A stretch of DNA of 64,000 bases from Blattamonas nauphoetae (taxonomy: Eukaryota; Preaxostyla; Oxymonadida). The position numbers and the translations under genes were made by a program. Shown one piece after another: positions 46,691 to 58,898 of this stretch; the stretch's first letter is position 1; the number at the start of each line of letters is the position of its first letter. The notes beneath the pieces are model-generated. The model searched no databases and was not told where the DNA came from. It saw only the letters and a program-made list of their open reading frames with translations. The stretch lies in NCBI GenBank assembly GCA_033064195.1, contig JARBJD010000187.1, positions 62,001 to 126,000 on the forward strand, given 5' to 3'.

Positions 46691-46966
46691 ATGCAAAACA
46701 CCCACGATCACTTCGTCAACTCGATCGAGAGTGACGAACAGAGCATACACCCAAGAAGAAAGGAGGAAGAAAGTGAGGATGATGAAAGAGATGAGCCAAA
46801 AGTCAAACAAAAACGAGAAAGAGTCGACAGAACCAAGAATGGAAGCGATAAAAAACATGAAGAGAGAGCGAGCAATGAAGAGAAAATAGTGAAGTGGAAG
46901 ACGGAGGACATTTATGTGTGTACCTCATTTATTCTCATCAAGACAAAACTGACTGTCACCCAGTGA
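46691..46966 (+). CDS. Small charged hypothetical protein
   Basis: A 91-codon frame from ATG with a strongly charged middle (PRRKEEESEDDERDEPKVKQ...) and a hydrophobic end. No family recognised. Low-complexity Lys/Glu coding can arise by chance in purine-rich DNA. The last part may be read past a GT donor at about 46918 into an intron. Confidence 0.3.
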   Translation: MQNTHDHFVNSIESDEQSIHPRRKEEESEDDERDEPKVKQKRERVDRTKNGSDKKHEERASNEEKIVKWKTEDIYVCTSFILIKTKLTVTQ

Positions 46967-47948
46967 CTACCAAGGATCTAGTGAAAAGATAAACACACCA
47001 CATCATCCTTTTGATCGGACTGGGGTTGACTAGAGGCGCAAACTCATCGTCGTATCGTTGAACAATGAAGCCTCTTTCCCGTCACTCCAATCTCCGTCGC
47101 CAGGCCCAGTTGTATTCAAGCATTGTTTGCTCACCGAACAAACCTTTCGGTTTGAGCCGCGTGACTTGCATGAATCTTCAGATTCTGTCACTCCACTTGT
47201 CATAGAAACAACGGACTCGCCTTTTGCTGGTTCTCACTCCGACCATTAGTTCTCCCCATCGTCTGCCGCATTCACCCACTCCTCAAAAGTCATCTTTACT
47301 CCGAAGAACAAACAAGTCACATCATTGCTCACATAACAATCGTCACCAGCATCCAGTGTATTTGTGAGTCAATTCCACCCTCTACATCGGACGATTCGTG
47401 TTCCGTCAGAACCGAAACAAAAAGCGAAGGGAACAGCTCGTTGGATATCATCTCCACTCCAAATTCGATATTCACTCCCTCCTTCCCCCACTTTAATGCA
47501 ACCATTTCCTCTTCAACACTCAAGGACGAAGCTCTGATCCAAAGAAAGAAACTCACCCCAACCTCGAACACGTTTGTCCCCCGTCTCGAAATTAACAATA
47601 ATCAGAAAACGGTGAATCGTTTAACTTCAGTCCAAGTTCCTCATTCGCAATTGTTTCTTCTTTCTCGCGCTTTCTTCCACTCGTTCATGGCAAGTCGCAA
47701 CTCGCCTAATATTCGTTGTTTGAATGCCCCTCTCGACACAACGGCCGACATCGACGTTGCTGCTGGGTTGATAGACAAGAAGCGCGTTCTGTCCGTTCTG
47801 CACTCGAATGTCACCAAAACTTTCTAGGAAGACTGCGCTTTCCGCCGCTTCACGATTGCGAGCCGCTGCCGATATTATCCACCTTTCCGTTCCTCTCGAT
47901 TCCAATCGAGCTTCTTTCTTGCGAGCCACTGCCGTTTCTGTCTCACTT
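46967..47948. other. No clear gene
   Basis: The best frame is 47441-47827 on the plus strand, Ser/Thr-rich and without motifs. It may be upstream exon material of the nucleotidyltransferase fragment, but no splice model is convincing. Confidence 0.3.
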
Positions 47949-48475
47949 TATGCTCGAAAAGGCTGAATGCCTCCTCCGCACGGATCTCCTCTCCCAACTT
48001 TTCGACATTACCCAGTCTGACAACCCAGAGCTCGTGCTGTGTGTGACAGGCTCATTCCCGGCGTCCCTGTCCCTTTCCACGTCCGACATCGACGTAGTAT
48101 TCGAATCCAAGGAGCAGTGGAAATACATCACACGCACAGCGTATCACCCGTGCCATCTTCCAGTCTTGGTTCGGTGAGACCTTCACTCCGCCCGAGCCAG
48201 TCACCGGCAGCCCTCTCCTCCTCCACGCGTCGATGATCCAGACCGGGCTCTCCTACCTCAACTCACCACACATCCGTTCGTGTCCGACGTGCGATGCTGG
48301 GATGTATCAACACAAGTGCAGCTGCGAGTGCAGGCTGGCTCCCAAGAATCAAAAGTCAGCCAACACACAGTTGTCTGTGCCAGAGCCGAACAACGACAAC
48401 ACGGATGCCATAACATTTAGCGATGATACCATCTTCACGCTTCACCGTCACGTGAAGAGCTTACTGCTGCAATGA
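47949..48475 (+). pseudogene. Nucleotidyltransferase fold fragment (Pol beta-like)
   Basis: From Met at 47949 the plus strand reads MLEKAECLLRTDLL, then VLCVTGSFPASLSLSTSDIDVVFES. This is the G-S-x(n)-D-h-D core of Pol beta-type nucleotidyltransferases such as non-canonical poly(A) or poly(U) polymerases, with both metal-binding Asp residues. After about 20 more residues the frame changes once near 48130 (QRITRAIFQSWFGETFTPPEP) and runs through a Cys-rich stretch (CPTCDAGMYQHKCSCEC) to a stop at 48475. The third catalytic Asp and the central domain of known enzymes are not seen, so it is probably a remnant or a very short minimal enzyme. Confidence 0.45.
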
Positions 48476-48768
48476 GTGTGTTTTGATTGTTCTGTCTTCC
48501 TCACCCCCTCGAAACTTCGACTAATTCATTCTCATTTCTCGTATTTGTGTTATTTGTGGTCCGTTTTTGGTGTTCATTTCTTTCCAAACTTGATCGAACC
48601 TTCATAATTAAAAAACAAACCCTGTTCGAACAAAATTCACATTTTTCGCTTCTGACTGATCATAAACGAACGTAAAAACGCAATCTGAGGTGCTAAAACT
48701 GTGAAAAGCCTCATATCGCATCATCTTCAGATATTTTCAACAAAACCCTCTCATCGCCTAATTAAGCG

Positions 48769-48807
48769 CCAAAAACCAGTGTCCTATGATAGGACACGGG
48801 TTTTTGG
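48769..48807. repeat. 39-bp near-perfect palindrome
   Basis: Arms CCAAAAACC-A-GTGTCCTAT and ATAGGACAC-G-GGTTTTTGG are complementary over 19 positions with one mismatch and a single central G. It could extrude as a cruciform or fold in RNA. It lies about 290 bp after the nucleotidyltransferase fragment in gene-poor sequence. Confidence 0.75.
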
Positions 48808-49683
48808 AGGCGGACATGCCGACGCAAGGTAAGTTGTAACTGTTCTATCCGTCATGAACGACTCATCTGACACAAAATGAGCACTCCTCGGGATCACTGA
48901 TTGTTATGATATATGTGACCTTGCCTCATCTTCACCGCCTTGGAAAGAGTAGATTCCCCCGATTCTTTGATTTTTTGACTTTTCAGTGAAGGGAACCGTG
49001 CAAATCATAAGATTATCCGATTCTTCAACAAAGTTTTCAAGACTCTCTCCCAACTCAATTCAACATCGAAATCTCACGGTTCACTGGAAACTGATTCAGT
49101 TTTTGTTTCAAATCAGGAGATGTTTCTTTTTCAATCACTTTACACAGATAGTTGATGACATTTCAGATCCCATTCATTGAATCACCGAAACCAGCTCGTC
49201 GAAATTATGTCTCTCCAGAAGCTCTGTTCCAGACCGAAGAATCTGTTTCTACGACGTATATTTTTCCAATATTCTGTCCTTGGTTTCAGAATCATTCAAA
49301 TCAGAGGGAAACGGTCTTTGGGCGTTAGGAGTCTCTTTCAAGAGTCGATTATTGGTTATCAATCCACATCAGCTCATAGCGATCAAGATTGAATCTCTTT
49401 GTGTCAGGTATTCTCATCATGTCTTCATTGCCTTCAGTCGATCTCACCATTGACCAAACAAGAATTCCCTTTCTGATCGCAGACGAAATTTGAATATATC
49501 TCAACACTACCCCGTCCAGAAGTTCGACGCCAACACATTTTTGTCCTTCCTTCGCAGAAATGCGATTCAGTGAGGAGTGAACAGCCTCAGAAAGATTCGA
49601 CATTGTCACTCGTCGATGAAGCAAAGCGCTAGCTTGCTGAGCAGTTTCCAAAGGATTCTGAAAAGAAGAAGCTAGGGGTTACG
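48808..49683. other. Gene-poor, possible kinase remnants
   Basis: Near 49185-49225 the plus strand reads KPARRNYVSPEALFQTEES, which resembles a kinase activation segment ending in a degenerate APE motif. The minus-strand frame 49349-49651 has no motif. Nothing firm. Confidence 0.3.
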
Positions 49684-50133
49684 TTGTCAGTTTGTGAAAT
49701 GATCATCGATTACAGCTGCGAAAGGTGCCTCGATTTGAACTGCTTCTCTCGCCCATCCTCAGCCGCAGAAATGCTTCCTGATCGTTTCTGGAAGATTATT
49801 GCAGCGACTAAACCCAAAATTCAGAAACAACCAACAAATTCCAACACTGAGAAACGGCAATCTCCACGCCACGTCGCAACTTCGCAGATCCCTCCAGACA
49901 CACACGACGACAACGACGAGATGGACGAAAACGTGTTCCCCTCACCGTTGTCGGTGCAGAGGTACTCGCCACAATTGCATCCCGGATGGGAAAGCGGGTA
50001 TCCTAAAAGATACCGTCAGTGTGAAGAAGAGATTTGGAAAAACCAGCAAGCCAGCCTCTTCCTGTTCAGCCCACGCCGCCAAACACTGCAAAGACTCCAT
50101 CAAGCGCAGAGACACTCCACTTGCTCCTCGTAA
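49684..50133 (+). CDS. Hypothetical protein, possible kinase C-lobe end
   Basis: An open stretch begins CEMIIDYSCERCLDLNCFSRPSSAAEMLP. ERCLDLN..SRPSSAAEML resembles the conserved RP-x-S/T-A-x-E/D-x-L end of a protein-kinase domain (subdomain XI). Together with the activation-loop-like piece at 49.2 kb it may be the decayed end of a kinase gene. The rest is charged and Pro/Ser-rich. Confidence 0.3.
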   Translation: MSVCEMIIDYSCERCLDLNCFSRPSSAAEMLPDRFWKIIAATKPKIQKQPTNSNTEKRQSPRHVATSQIPPDTHDDNDEMDENVFPSPLSVQRYSPQLHPGWESGYPKRYRQCEEEIWKNQQASLFLFSPRRQTLQRLHQAQRHSTCSS

Positions 50134-50545
50134 CTTCCAACATCGTTGCCATCCACAGCTCATTTCCATATTCGACTATCATTGAGCAATCATGATCTTT
50201 ATTGACATAAAAAAGAGAGTCTGATACCAAAACAAGAGTGAATAAGATGAAAAAGATGAAAAGGTAATCCACAATGGTGTGACAAGAGTTGAGATGTTGA
50301 TCAGACCCAAAGGGAACAGTGAAAACAGTGAGTGACTACTGACACGGCTTTTTGCCATGTCACCCATGAAAACTCATGTAAAAAACCGAGTTTGTGTTTC
50401 TCATGATCTCGTTTACAGAGTATTCACTTCCAGAGAATGAAAGAGTGAGATTGATCGGCCCTTTGTTTTCGAAACAGGTCAGATCAAACAAATACCCTTT
50501 TGCCTCTGTGTCTCTTCTTTCTTCCTTTTCGCTCACTGTGCCCGC
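50134..50545. other. Intergenic upstream of NTPase copy 2
   Basis: About 410 bp without a gene. A CT-rich stretch lies directly before the ATG at 50546. Confidence 0.4.
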
Positions 50546-53500
50546 ATGGGAAACACAATAAACGAACGCCTGCAGGAGAACCGTCCCGAACCCTATGTGC
50601 TTAGTGACGATGAGCTCATCACTCTTTTAAGACGTCTCCAAATCATCGTTGATTCTTGTGTCGGAGTTTTGCACCGCAATGACTTTCTGGATTTTGATCG
50701 TGACCTTGATAATGACAAACTTCGCAACCTTTCACGTTTCCTCTATCTCTCATTCCCCACCATTCGGGACAAACGAAATGAACTCGCGGCTTTGAAACCT
50801 TACCTCTTCCGGTCCGCTATACTCTCCATCTTTGGGCATATAGTAGTGAATGCAATGACGTACATCAAGCGGGGCACTTTGAATACCGGTAAGGAAGCAA
50901 AAGAGTCTGACACCTCACGAAAACCATTCCTTCATGTGGTCACTGGTACGCCTGGAATCGGAAAATCGGCAAGTCGATATCCGTTCATCACGTTGCTGAT
51001 GGGTTTCGGAGTCGAGGTGTGTTTTTATCAGAAGTTCAGTTCCATCTAGGCCATCACAACGAAGAGATCTGGTGAATGTGCATTTCTGTTTGAACGAAAG
51101 AGCAAATCAAAGGCTGGCATCGCGACAATAACCACAAAGGGTCCATACAGGGAGGATATTGAACATTATATCCAAAGCTACTTGAATTATTACAACGTGT
51201 ATAAGTATCCATTGGATCAAGGAACAAAACCAAACGACTCATCCACAGGTGGAGACATCTACTTTCCGGCAGGACTTGAGAAGGACCAAGTTCTTATGGG
51301 ACAACTCATCGTCCCGAGTGTGGAATACTTCCCTCGTTTCCTCCATCTCGTGTTCGGGGGGACAAACTATGACTTTAAAAAGCCAGAAGAAATACAAGAA
51401 GACATCACTATTACGGCACAGTCAGTTCTCAAGAAGGGCTCAGAGATTGCTAAAGACTCCGTCTTACACGTAGTCTCTCAGACTCTGATGAAACCGATGA
51501 AATTACGCGATACTACAACTCTTGGAAAACATTCAATTCTCTGTTCAGGGTCAGAACTCCTTGAAGAGTCGAAAGAACCAACAAAAGTCGAGTCAGGATC
51601 GATTTATCTTCACCACGATATGGTCTTGGAAGCCAACTCAGTCATTGCTACTGGTTCGGTTCTGGTGCATCAAGGAAAGACGCCAATCAAACGCTCTTTC
51701 TCAGAAACTCAAATTCTCGAAGATGACATCACAATCGGTCCAGGTTCGATAATCAAAGCTACATCGAACATTCTTCCTGATTCGTCTCTCGTTCATGGGT
51801 ACTCCGTCCAGAACAAACTCGAAAACACAAAATGGCATATCATTGATGAGTTTGTGTTCTTTTTCGTCATCGTTCTCAGTCTCACAATCGCAAGCGAAAC
51901 TGGCCTCCCAGAAACAAACCATTGTGTCCTCTTCACTTCGCCAAATGAAGAGAGGTGGCACAAAACGAACGAAGATGGGAGAAGCATGCATTATTTCATC
52001 GCTGAATATGTTGTCCCAAAGTATTCGCTTCAAGAGGAAGCAGCATTCCTCAACGCGATAGGTCAAGATGCAGTGCTTCAGGAAACCCATCTGGCAGAAC
52101 TTGAAAAAGGGGCACAATTGTTTTCGTTCATCCCACGCTTCATCTTGGACCCGGACTGTTCTAAAAGCGCGTTCGAATTAGTTCACACAAAGGATCCAAA
52201 GAAACTAACTGAGCTTGAAAGAGAAAAAATCTTTGGGTCATATGTCTCGCACAAACTCGTTCACTTCTCGTGTCCGCAATATGACTGCCACAATTGGTTC
52301 GTCCAATTTGCAACAGACAACGCTCGACAATTTGTCTTGGATATGTTCAATCTCCACAGTACGAGTACGTACCATACTTTCCTCACATCGATGACAGACA
52401 ATGTTGAGTTGAACCAAAAAAAGGGAGCCATCTTCCACAACTTTGTGTTGGATGCCATCGACGGCGGGTTCTACATCGACTCTCCGACCCGACTCGTCTC
52501 CGAAATACCTCTCCGTTGTCCTTCCTTCCATCTCCCAACGATCCTTGGGGAATCAAACATCTATCTCCGAAGCTCGACAAACATCCGTCGTGCGTATCTT
52601 CCGGATATCTCTCGCATCGATCCAGACAGTCTCTCCCCGTTTCTAAACAAATACAACATCCTCTTCGAAAATCCGATGGACCCATGTTTGTCGTTCTTCA
52701 CCAATCACCGCGATCTGTCTGATTTGATGGATGCTCAAACTTCTGAATCTGTACCGCCCGTAGCAGGAATGGCAACCCGTTCCAACAGACAGATGATCAC
52801 ACCAACTCCCAACTCACCTCTCAATTCCTCAGATTCCACATCATCAGCCTCTTCTCTCCGTTCCGAAGCAGAGTTCTCGACCCCTCTCTCCTCTTCCGAA
52901 GCAGAGTTCTCGACCTCTCTCTCCTCTTCCGAACCAGGGTCTCCAGATTTTTTCTCCTCTTCCGAAGCAGAGTTCTCGACCTCTCTCTCCTCTTCCGAAG
53001 CAGAGCCTCCAGACACTTCACTCAATTCCGAAGCAGAGTCTCCCGACGCCAAATGTTTCACTTATTCTCTGAATCCATTGGGGGCTAACAACGCTGGTTT
53101 TGACTCTATTATTCTTTTCTTCAAGGTTCACATGGATAAAACGACAATGATCGTCGATGCACTGTCTGTTATCTTCATCCAATCAACCCTCGCACCAACA
53201 CATAAAATCAGTCCATCTGGATCGAATTTAATGTTCCTATGGCTTCATCTGTTCTCCGACATCTACAATCTCAGCCCAAGTGTCATCTTCCCATTTCTCT
53301 TCTTTGTGAAGAGCCCATTCGTCGAAAAATTCTCCAAGGATGGTGACAACACAACAGAATTCTTCATGGATGAAAAAAACATTTGGGTTATGAATGGATA
53401 CGCAAAAACTGTGGACGAAGTGACAGTGAAATGCACTGGACGCTTGATTCTGGATTCTAACATCTCGCTGATACCGAACACAAATCCATATTACTACAGG

Positions 53501-56500
53501 TGCTGCTTTTGTGGTCTGCTCTTGAAAGAAAATTTCATGAATCATAACTGCGATAGACTCCGCACAGGAATCACGGCCCAAACGTCAGCGCACTTCATCT
53601 CTTCACCATGGAAGACATATGCTTCAGAAATGGGGCAAGTCGGGGTTTATGATCGTCTCAACCCACACGAACACTGGGCGCTGTTGCCTGGAGCCCGATC
53701 GGTGACGAATGTTGCCTTTCATCTAGCGATGGAAAGAGAACAAGGCCCCTGTCTTGTCCACTGCAGTCTCGCAAACTGTGGTCGTCGGGAGATGACGTTG
53801 AACTATCCAACAGTTGGATTCATCCCAAACTCTCGGAGCGGCCGCACCAACATAGACCCATTCGATATTATTCTAATCAAACCAACGAAGGATAGGAGCA
53901 ATCTCTTCCCTCTTGCCAACGTCTCATCAGAACCCGAGCCATACACGAGCTTATTTCGTGTTGATCACTATGGGCCAATTCTCGATCTTTTTTCGTACTT
54001 CCCACGACCAAATGTCGCGACGACTGTGCGCCATATTGTGGATTACCCACTCGTCCAAACAGATATCCCAAGACATGACAGTGGAGCCCGTGGAAACCAA
54101 ACAGCCAACGAAAGACATGACAGTGGAGCCCGTGGAAACCAAACAGCCAACGAAAGCGCTGGACGCAATGAAGATCCGGAAGCTGCTCCTGCTGAAGTCA
54201 ATTATTCAGAATATCGTATGTATGCATTGTTGAGCATGATAAGACTGTGGGGAAAGAAGAAAGCGATTGGGTTCACAAAGATAGGAGAAACATCATATGT
54301 CTGTGAAGTGGACGACTTACAGCCATCAAACAAAGATGTGGTCAAGCTGTGTGAGGACAAATCCATTCCTCTGCCTCAACTGTATGTTCCGATGGACTGT
54401 CTGAACAGATTGCCTGTCAGCCTGTATGGCACACGCACACTCGTTCCTTTTGAGATCAAATGCCTCCTCGCTGGAGATTCCTTAGGAGATACATCCGATA
54501 CGGAATACTTCTCCATAAAGAAACATCTCGAATGTGGACTGCAAATGTCATTAAACACTCTGAAGAAACTTGCTGGTGATGACATCAACAAGAAACACCT
54601 CCTCACGAAATGCCTGAATCGTTTGCATTCTCTTCTAAAGAACATGGCACAGATCAGCATGAGTGATTTCCAGATGCTGGTGTCGTATGTGAATGGGTTG
54701 CCTCTCATCATTGCAGACATCCTGCAGTTATGCATAGATTATCTCTCTTGTTACGATCAACTCACTCCTCGTCAGCTGGATTTCTTGATATGTTATCTCA
54801 AGAACCCCATCACACGCAAGAAGGAGATTATCAACGATCTAGCATCGTCAAATCCAGAAAAGAGGTTGCCCACTTGGAGTGATTTACAAGTCTTACAAAA
54901 TCGAGCATCAAAATCACTTAAATATTTTTCCACAGACAGATCTTCATTCATTGGAAGTCTCGATGAGGAACCGACATTCGACGACTCGACTCTGCAAGAG
55001 ATTAATGGTCTTTCACAGATTATTTCCAAAAAAGAACGTGGTAAACACAACCAAAACGTCCTTCTCGCGGAACTGGAATCAAAGAACCGACAAATCCAAA
55101 TCAATCTCGATTTCATGGAAATTCTACTCAAGAATGGCATGACCATTGTGAAAAAACAGCTTCAGCTTTTTGTTGATCATGTGATTAAAGAAAAGCCATC
55201 AACGGATTTTACCGACGAAGATAAAGCAGTCCTGCTCGATCGGTTTCGAACAAACCCATTGTTGTATCCATGGCATCACTGTAAGCTGATTCCTTTTTTC
55301 ACAGATGCTTCGCATATTCAGACACAGAAACCGTTTCTAATCAAAACACTCTCCTCCAAAGATCGCGAACTCCAACCACATGAAACAGATTTACTGGTGG
55401 CATTTTTGACGATCCAAACTCCACTCAAAGATGAAGAAACCAAACGTCTGATATCTTTAGTGAATGACAGCAAGCTCAAAAATCAGGATAGGCTCAAAAA
55501 TCGGGACAGGCTCAAAAATGAGGGCAAGCTCGAAAATGAGGACAAGCCGTTGCTGATCAATCTGATTACTGGAGAACTAAAATCAGGAGCAACAACGTAC
55601 CACCGTCTGTCAAATACCAGTATCAAGAACTACGACAAAAAATGGAATGACGCAATGAGCAATCTTGAATCGAATGAGCTTCAGAAATTGGACAGAAACT
55701 TTCTGTGTGAATGTCTGAATAAGCAGAAACCATTGAACGATTACAAAATGAAAGAACTGTCATTAATCGTCGATCGCACCACTTTATCAGCCTGTTCTGA
55801 AAGGAATACACTCAAGTCAATGATCACTGGGAAGCCACTATTCTCGTGTTCAGATCGACAAACGTTTGTCTGTTACTATCTCCGCCTTCGGGAATCGGGT
55901 CTGGACAAACCTGGCCGAGAAAGCGAACGCGAACAGGTGAACAAGGAACTTGCACGATCTGATCAAACAATTGCCATCAAATGTGTCTTTTATCCTCTCC
56001 TCTCTGCAGAACGAGACCTGAGGTTGCTGTTCAGTCTTCTCAGAGGAACAGGACGTGCTAATGAACGACGACGAGAAGAACTCATCACAAAGATGAGCCG
56101 AACTCGAGAATCAATCCTTCTGACAATGAAAGACCGGTTTAAACGTCTTGGAAGGGATCATTTGTTTTCCTGGAATGATCTCGCTTCTCTTCTATGTTGT
56201 CCGAATGGCAGCGAATCGAAATATCTGATCGGCATTCAATCATTGGTGGCTGCAAAAATAGTCCCAAAAGGCAAAGCTGTGACAATAACCGATTTGCCAA
56301 GCCGTGCTCAGCCCACCATAACCAAGGACACCACCCGTGGTGTGTCAGAAACCATAACTCGTGACGCCAAGAGAGTCTTACGTGTGACTAAAACTAATCT
56401 CGAAGGTATGTCAACGCCTTTGCCTCTTAAAAGGGTACAAAGCACCCCGACAAAACAAATCACTGATAAACGCCAAAGGCATCATTCCGGGAGGGGACAT

Positions 56501-56503
56501 TAA
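50546..56503 (+). CDS. Giant P-loop NTPase, RHS/Crinkler-like family, copy 2
   Basis: Three exons (50546-51016, 51050-51849, 51880-56503; introns 33 and 30 nt) give 1964 residues in one frame. A helical N-terminus precedes Walker A VVTGTPGIGKSAS (residues about 130-145). A segment of about 150 residues with hexapeptide-like turns follows (LGKHSILCSGSELL, ITIGPGSIIKATSNI, ANSVIATGSVLV), absent from copy 1. Then come WHIID, VLFTSPNEERW and VHFSCPQYDCHNWF, all aligned with copy 1. A Ser/Glu repeat (about 52858-53045), a zinc-knuckle-like CCFCGLLLKENFMNHNC and a long charged helical C-terminus complete it. Two small coding tandem repeats lie at 54071-54154 and 55475-55546. Its 3' part from 55017 is duplicated in the palindrome. 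The family is known for nuclear or effector-like roles in other protists; the role here is unknown. Confidence 0.8.
52858..53045 (+). repeat. Coding Ser/Glu tandem repeat
   Basis: Diverged copies of SEAEFSTSLSS with SEPGSPD-type variants, encoded by a repeated TCTTCCGAAGCAGAG core. It forms a flexible acidic linker in NTPase copy 2 that is missing from copy 1. Confidence 0.75.
54071..54154 (+). repeat. 42-bp coding tandem duplication
   Basis: Two identical 42-bp units in tandem encode RHDSGARGNQTANE twice in NTPase copy 2. Exact identity of the units implies a recent duplication. Confidence 0.85.
55475..55546 (+). repeat. 18-bp coding tandem repeat, four units
   Basis: Four 18-bp units encode LKNQDR, LKNRDR, LKNEGK and LENEDK. 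The reverse copy of this array is present in the right palindrome arm at about 63471-63542. Confidence 0.8.
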
Positions 56504-56575
56504 ACATCCAAACGAACATTTTCTTTTTTTCTCATTCACTTCACTGAGAGGTCATCGTTCGTTGTCAGATATTCG

Positions 56576-58898
56576 ATGGATGAAGTCATAGATGAAAGCA
56601 AGGGATTGTGTGGGACTGTTCTCCCCTTCCTCCAATTGTCATCAAAAAGATATGGGAGTTCACTGATTTTGTCTATGTCACAAGAACAAGACCTGCCAAT
56701 GACCATGCCTCCAATGGGAGATGGTCGCTTTCTGGAGCGTATGGATGATGCTCAAAATGTTTCGGAACAAGAACAACCCCTCGACAGTCCACCAATTGTT
56801 CTCCGCCTTCACAGGAGGAATGCTTGTGACCTGTCACAGTTCAAGGATCAACCTACCTCACAATTTCTGAGTATTGATACTCTTTTTTATTGACCACTTT
56901 CAGTTTCCCAGATGATGAGTTTAGATGAAATTCTTGTCGCTCTCGGAGAAGAGCAACGAGCAGACATTCCTGATCTCCTCCTTGTTCTTAACAAGATGAC
57001 AGGTGTTCTATGATTATGTTCCTCACCAATTTTTCCTGAGCAGGTACTGATGAAAATTGCAGAAGACTCGTCCAACACAATACGATCCCGCTCCTCTCAC
57101 AACTTCTGATGAGTTCACAAGATGAAAGAGTAGTAGTATGATTTATTTTTTCAATGTATTGGGATCAGTCTCTTCTTCTCTGGATACTCTCTGATATTGG
57201 TATGATTTATGCTCCTTCTCAATGTTTTACTCAAATTTTCGGAATTTTTAGTTGCATTGCCAACAGATGAAGTTCACCACTTTTTTGATGACAAGATCCT
57301 CCGGGTCATTTTTGGATTCGCTCGGAGCAGTTCGCTAGACGTGATGGAAACGGTTTACCTCAACCCGTTCTCTATTCTGATTCAGGCTTGGTGGTTCCTT
57401 GACAATTTTACTGTCATTGACCATGATCAGCATGAATTTGTCAATCATCTTGTGCAACTGGGAATATTTGAAGTATTCACTCCAGCAATGATCCAACTTC
57501 ACAATAGAACAATCCAACGACCTGCATGGCATCTTCGATCTCTAAACCTCATCGCAAATACCTCAGAATTGCAATTTCCAATCATGACAATGGTCATACC
57601 AGATCATCCAAATAGCTGTCACCACCTCCTCAGAACGATCAGACGTATCGCCACCATCACTCAAACTCCCATCACGGCCGACGTAGCGACATTTATCTTT
57701 ATGGTGTTTGTGTCAGGCTGTTCTTTGGACATTGACAGTGCTGTGGATGTTCTTCTCTCAGAACATGGTCTCCTTCAAGACCTTTCCTCAGTGATCTACC
57801 AAACACCAATGCCACCATTCTTCCCTCCGTACATCCAATCATTTCCACAGCTAACAATTTTGCTTTTATCGTATGCTTACGAGGGTCTTTCAAGCGGATA
57901 TCAGACATATACAGTTTTGAACCAAGCCCAGACACAATACCACATTTCTGAGAGTCAAAATAAAGCTCTGGCCATACGGTCTTCTTCAGAAGTGCCTGAT
58001 GAAGAGAATCTCAAGAATCAGATTGTTACTGAGCTCAACAACTATTTCTATATCGCAAGGAATGTTTTGATTCTGATTGGCACAGCCATACCCGGAAGTG
58101 CTGAAGTAGCTGATTTATATCTCAATGTTGGTCTTGTTCCCGCCCTTGGAGAATGTATTCGCGTAGTTCAGACAATTCAACATGATGAACTGTCCCACGA
58201 CTGTTCTCTCCTCACCATGACAACGGCAGAAGTTGCCGAAGGAAATCCTGGCGATTTATGGAGGAGAACACTGGAAGTCATTTCTTCACTTGATTGCATG
58301 ACACCTGCAACTGAGGAACAACAGCAAATGTCAACCTCATTTCTTCGTCCCAAATGTCACGAACAAATGAGACTTTCGAATATATATCCAAAGCATTTGA
58401 AAGAAGTTCATCACAATATCGCCCTCTGTCTGTCGAATATCTCAGGAATCACTGAATTACATTCACTGAGAGTCCTGAACGAAACATTCCCCGGACCAGA
58501 TTCATCTCAGAAGTTTCTCCGATTTGTCTCTGATCGGCTTGTTGACGACACATCGACATCATTTTATGCGGATTTGTCAATCGTTCATGGATTATTCTAC
58601 AGTCGGAGTGCCCCAATCTTCGCCGAAATTGAGAAGAGCCCAATTCTCGCAGCAATCTTCACTTTCAAATGGTATCGGCACACTCATCCGATTGCAGACA
58701 CTTCTGTCTGCATTTTTTTTCGAGATTCTTATTGCCTTAATCTTGAATGCATCTGATCCTTGCATCATATTCGATTATGTCCAGAATGATGTGATTGAAC
58801 ACAAAATTCTCAAATCAACCAAAAAATTCTCTGAAACAACAATGGAGACTATGAAAATCTACTATCAACATCTTGCTATTCTCAAACAATCCATCTGA
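56576..58898 (+). CDS. ARM-repeat protein, importin-alpha-like
   Basis: Five exons (56576-56870, 56904-57002, 57044-57135, 57169-57199, 57252-58898) with introns of 33-52 nt. The helical repeats contain PDLLLVLNKMTGTDENCRRLVQHNTIPLLSQLL, SLLLWILSDIVALPTDEVHHFF and LVQLGIFEVFTPAMIQL, the layout of armadillo repeats in importin-alpha-like adaptors. In this arm the T run at 58713-58720 has eight T, which shifts the frame and ends the protein early at 58756. With seven T, as in the other arm, the exons sum to exactly 721 codons and end IYYQHLAILKQSI at 58898. The gene starts 72 bp after NTPase copy 2. Function is inferred only from repeat type. Confidence 0.7.
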
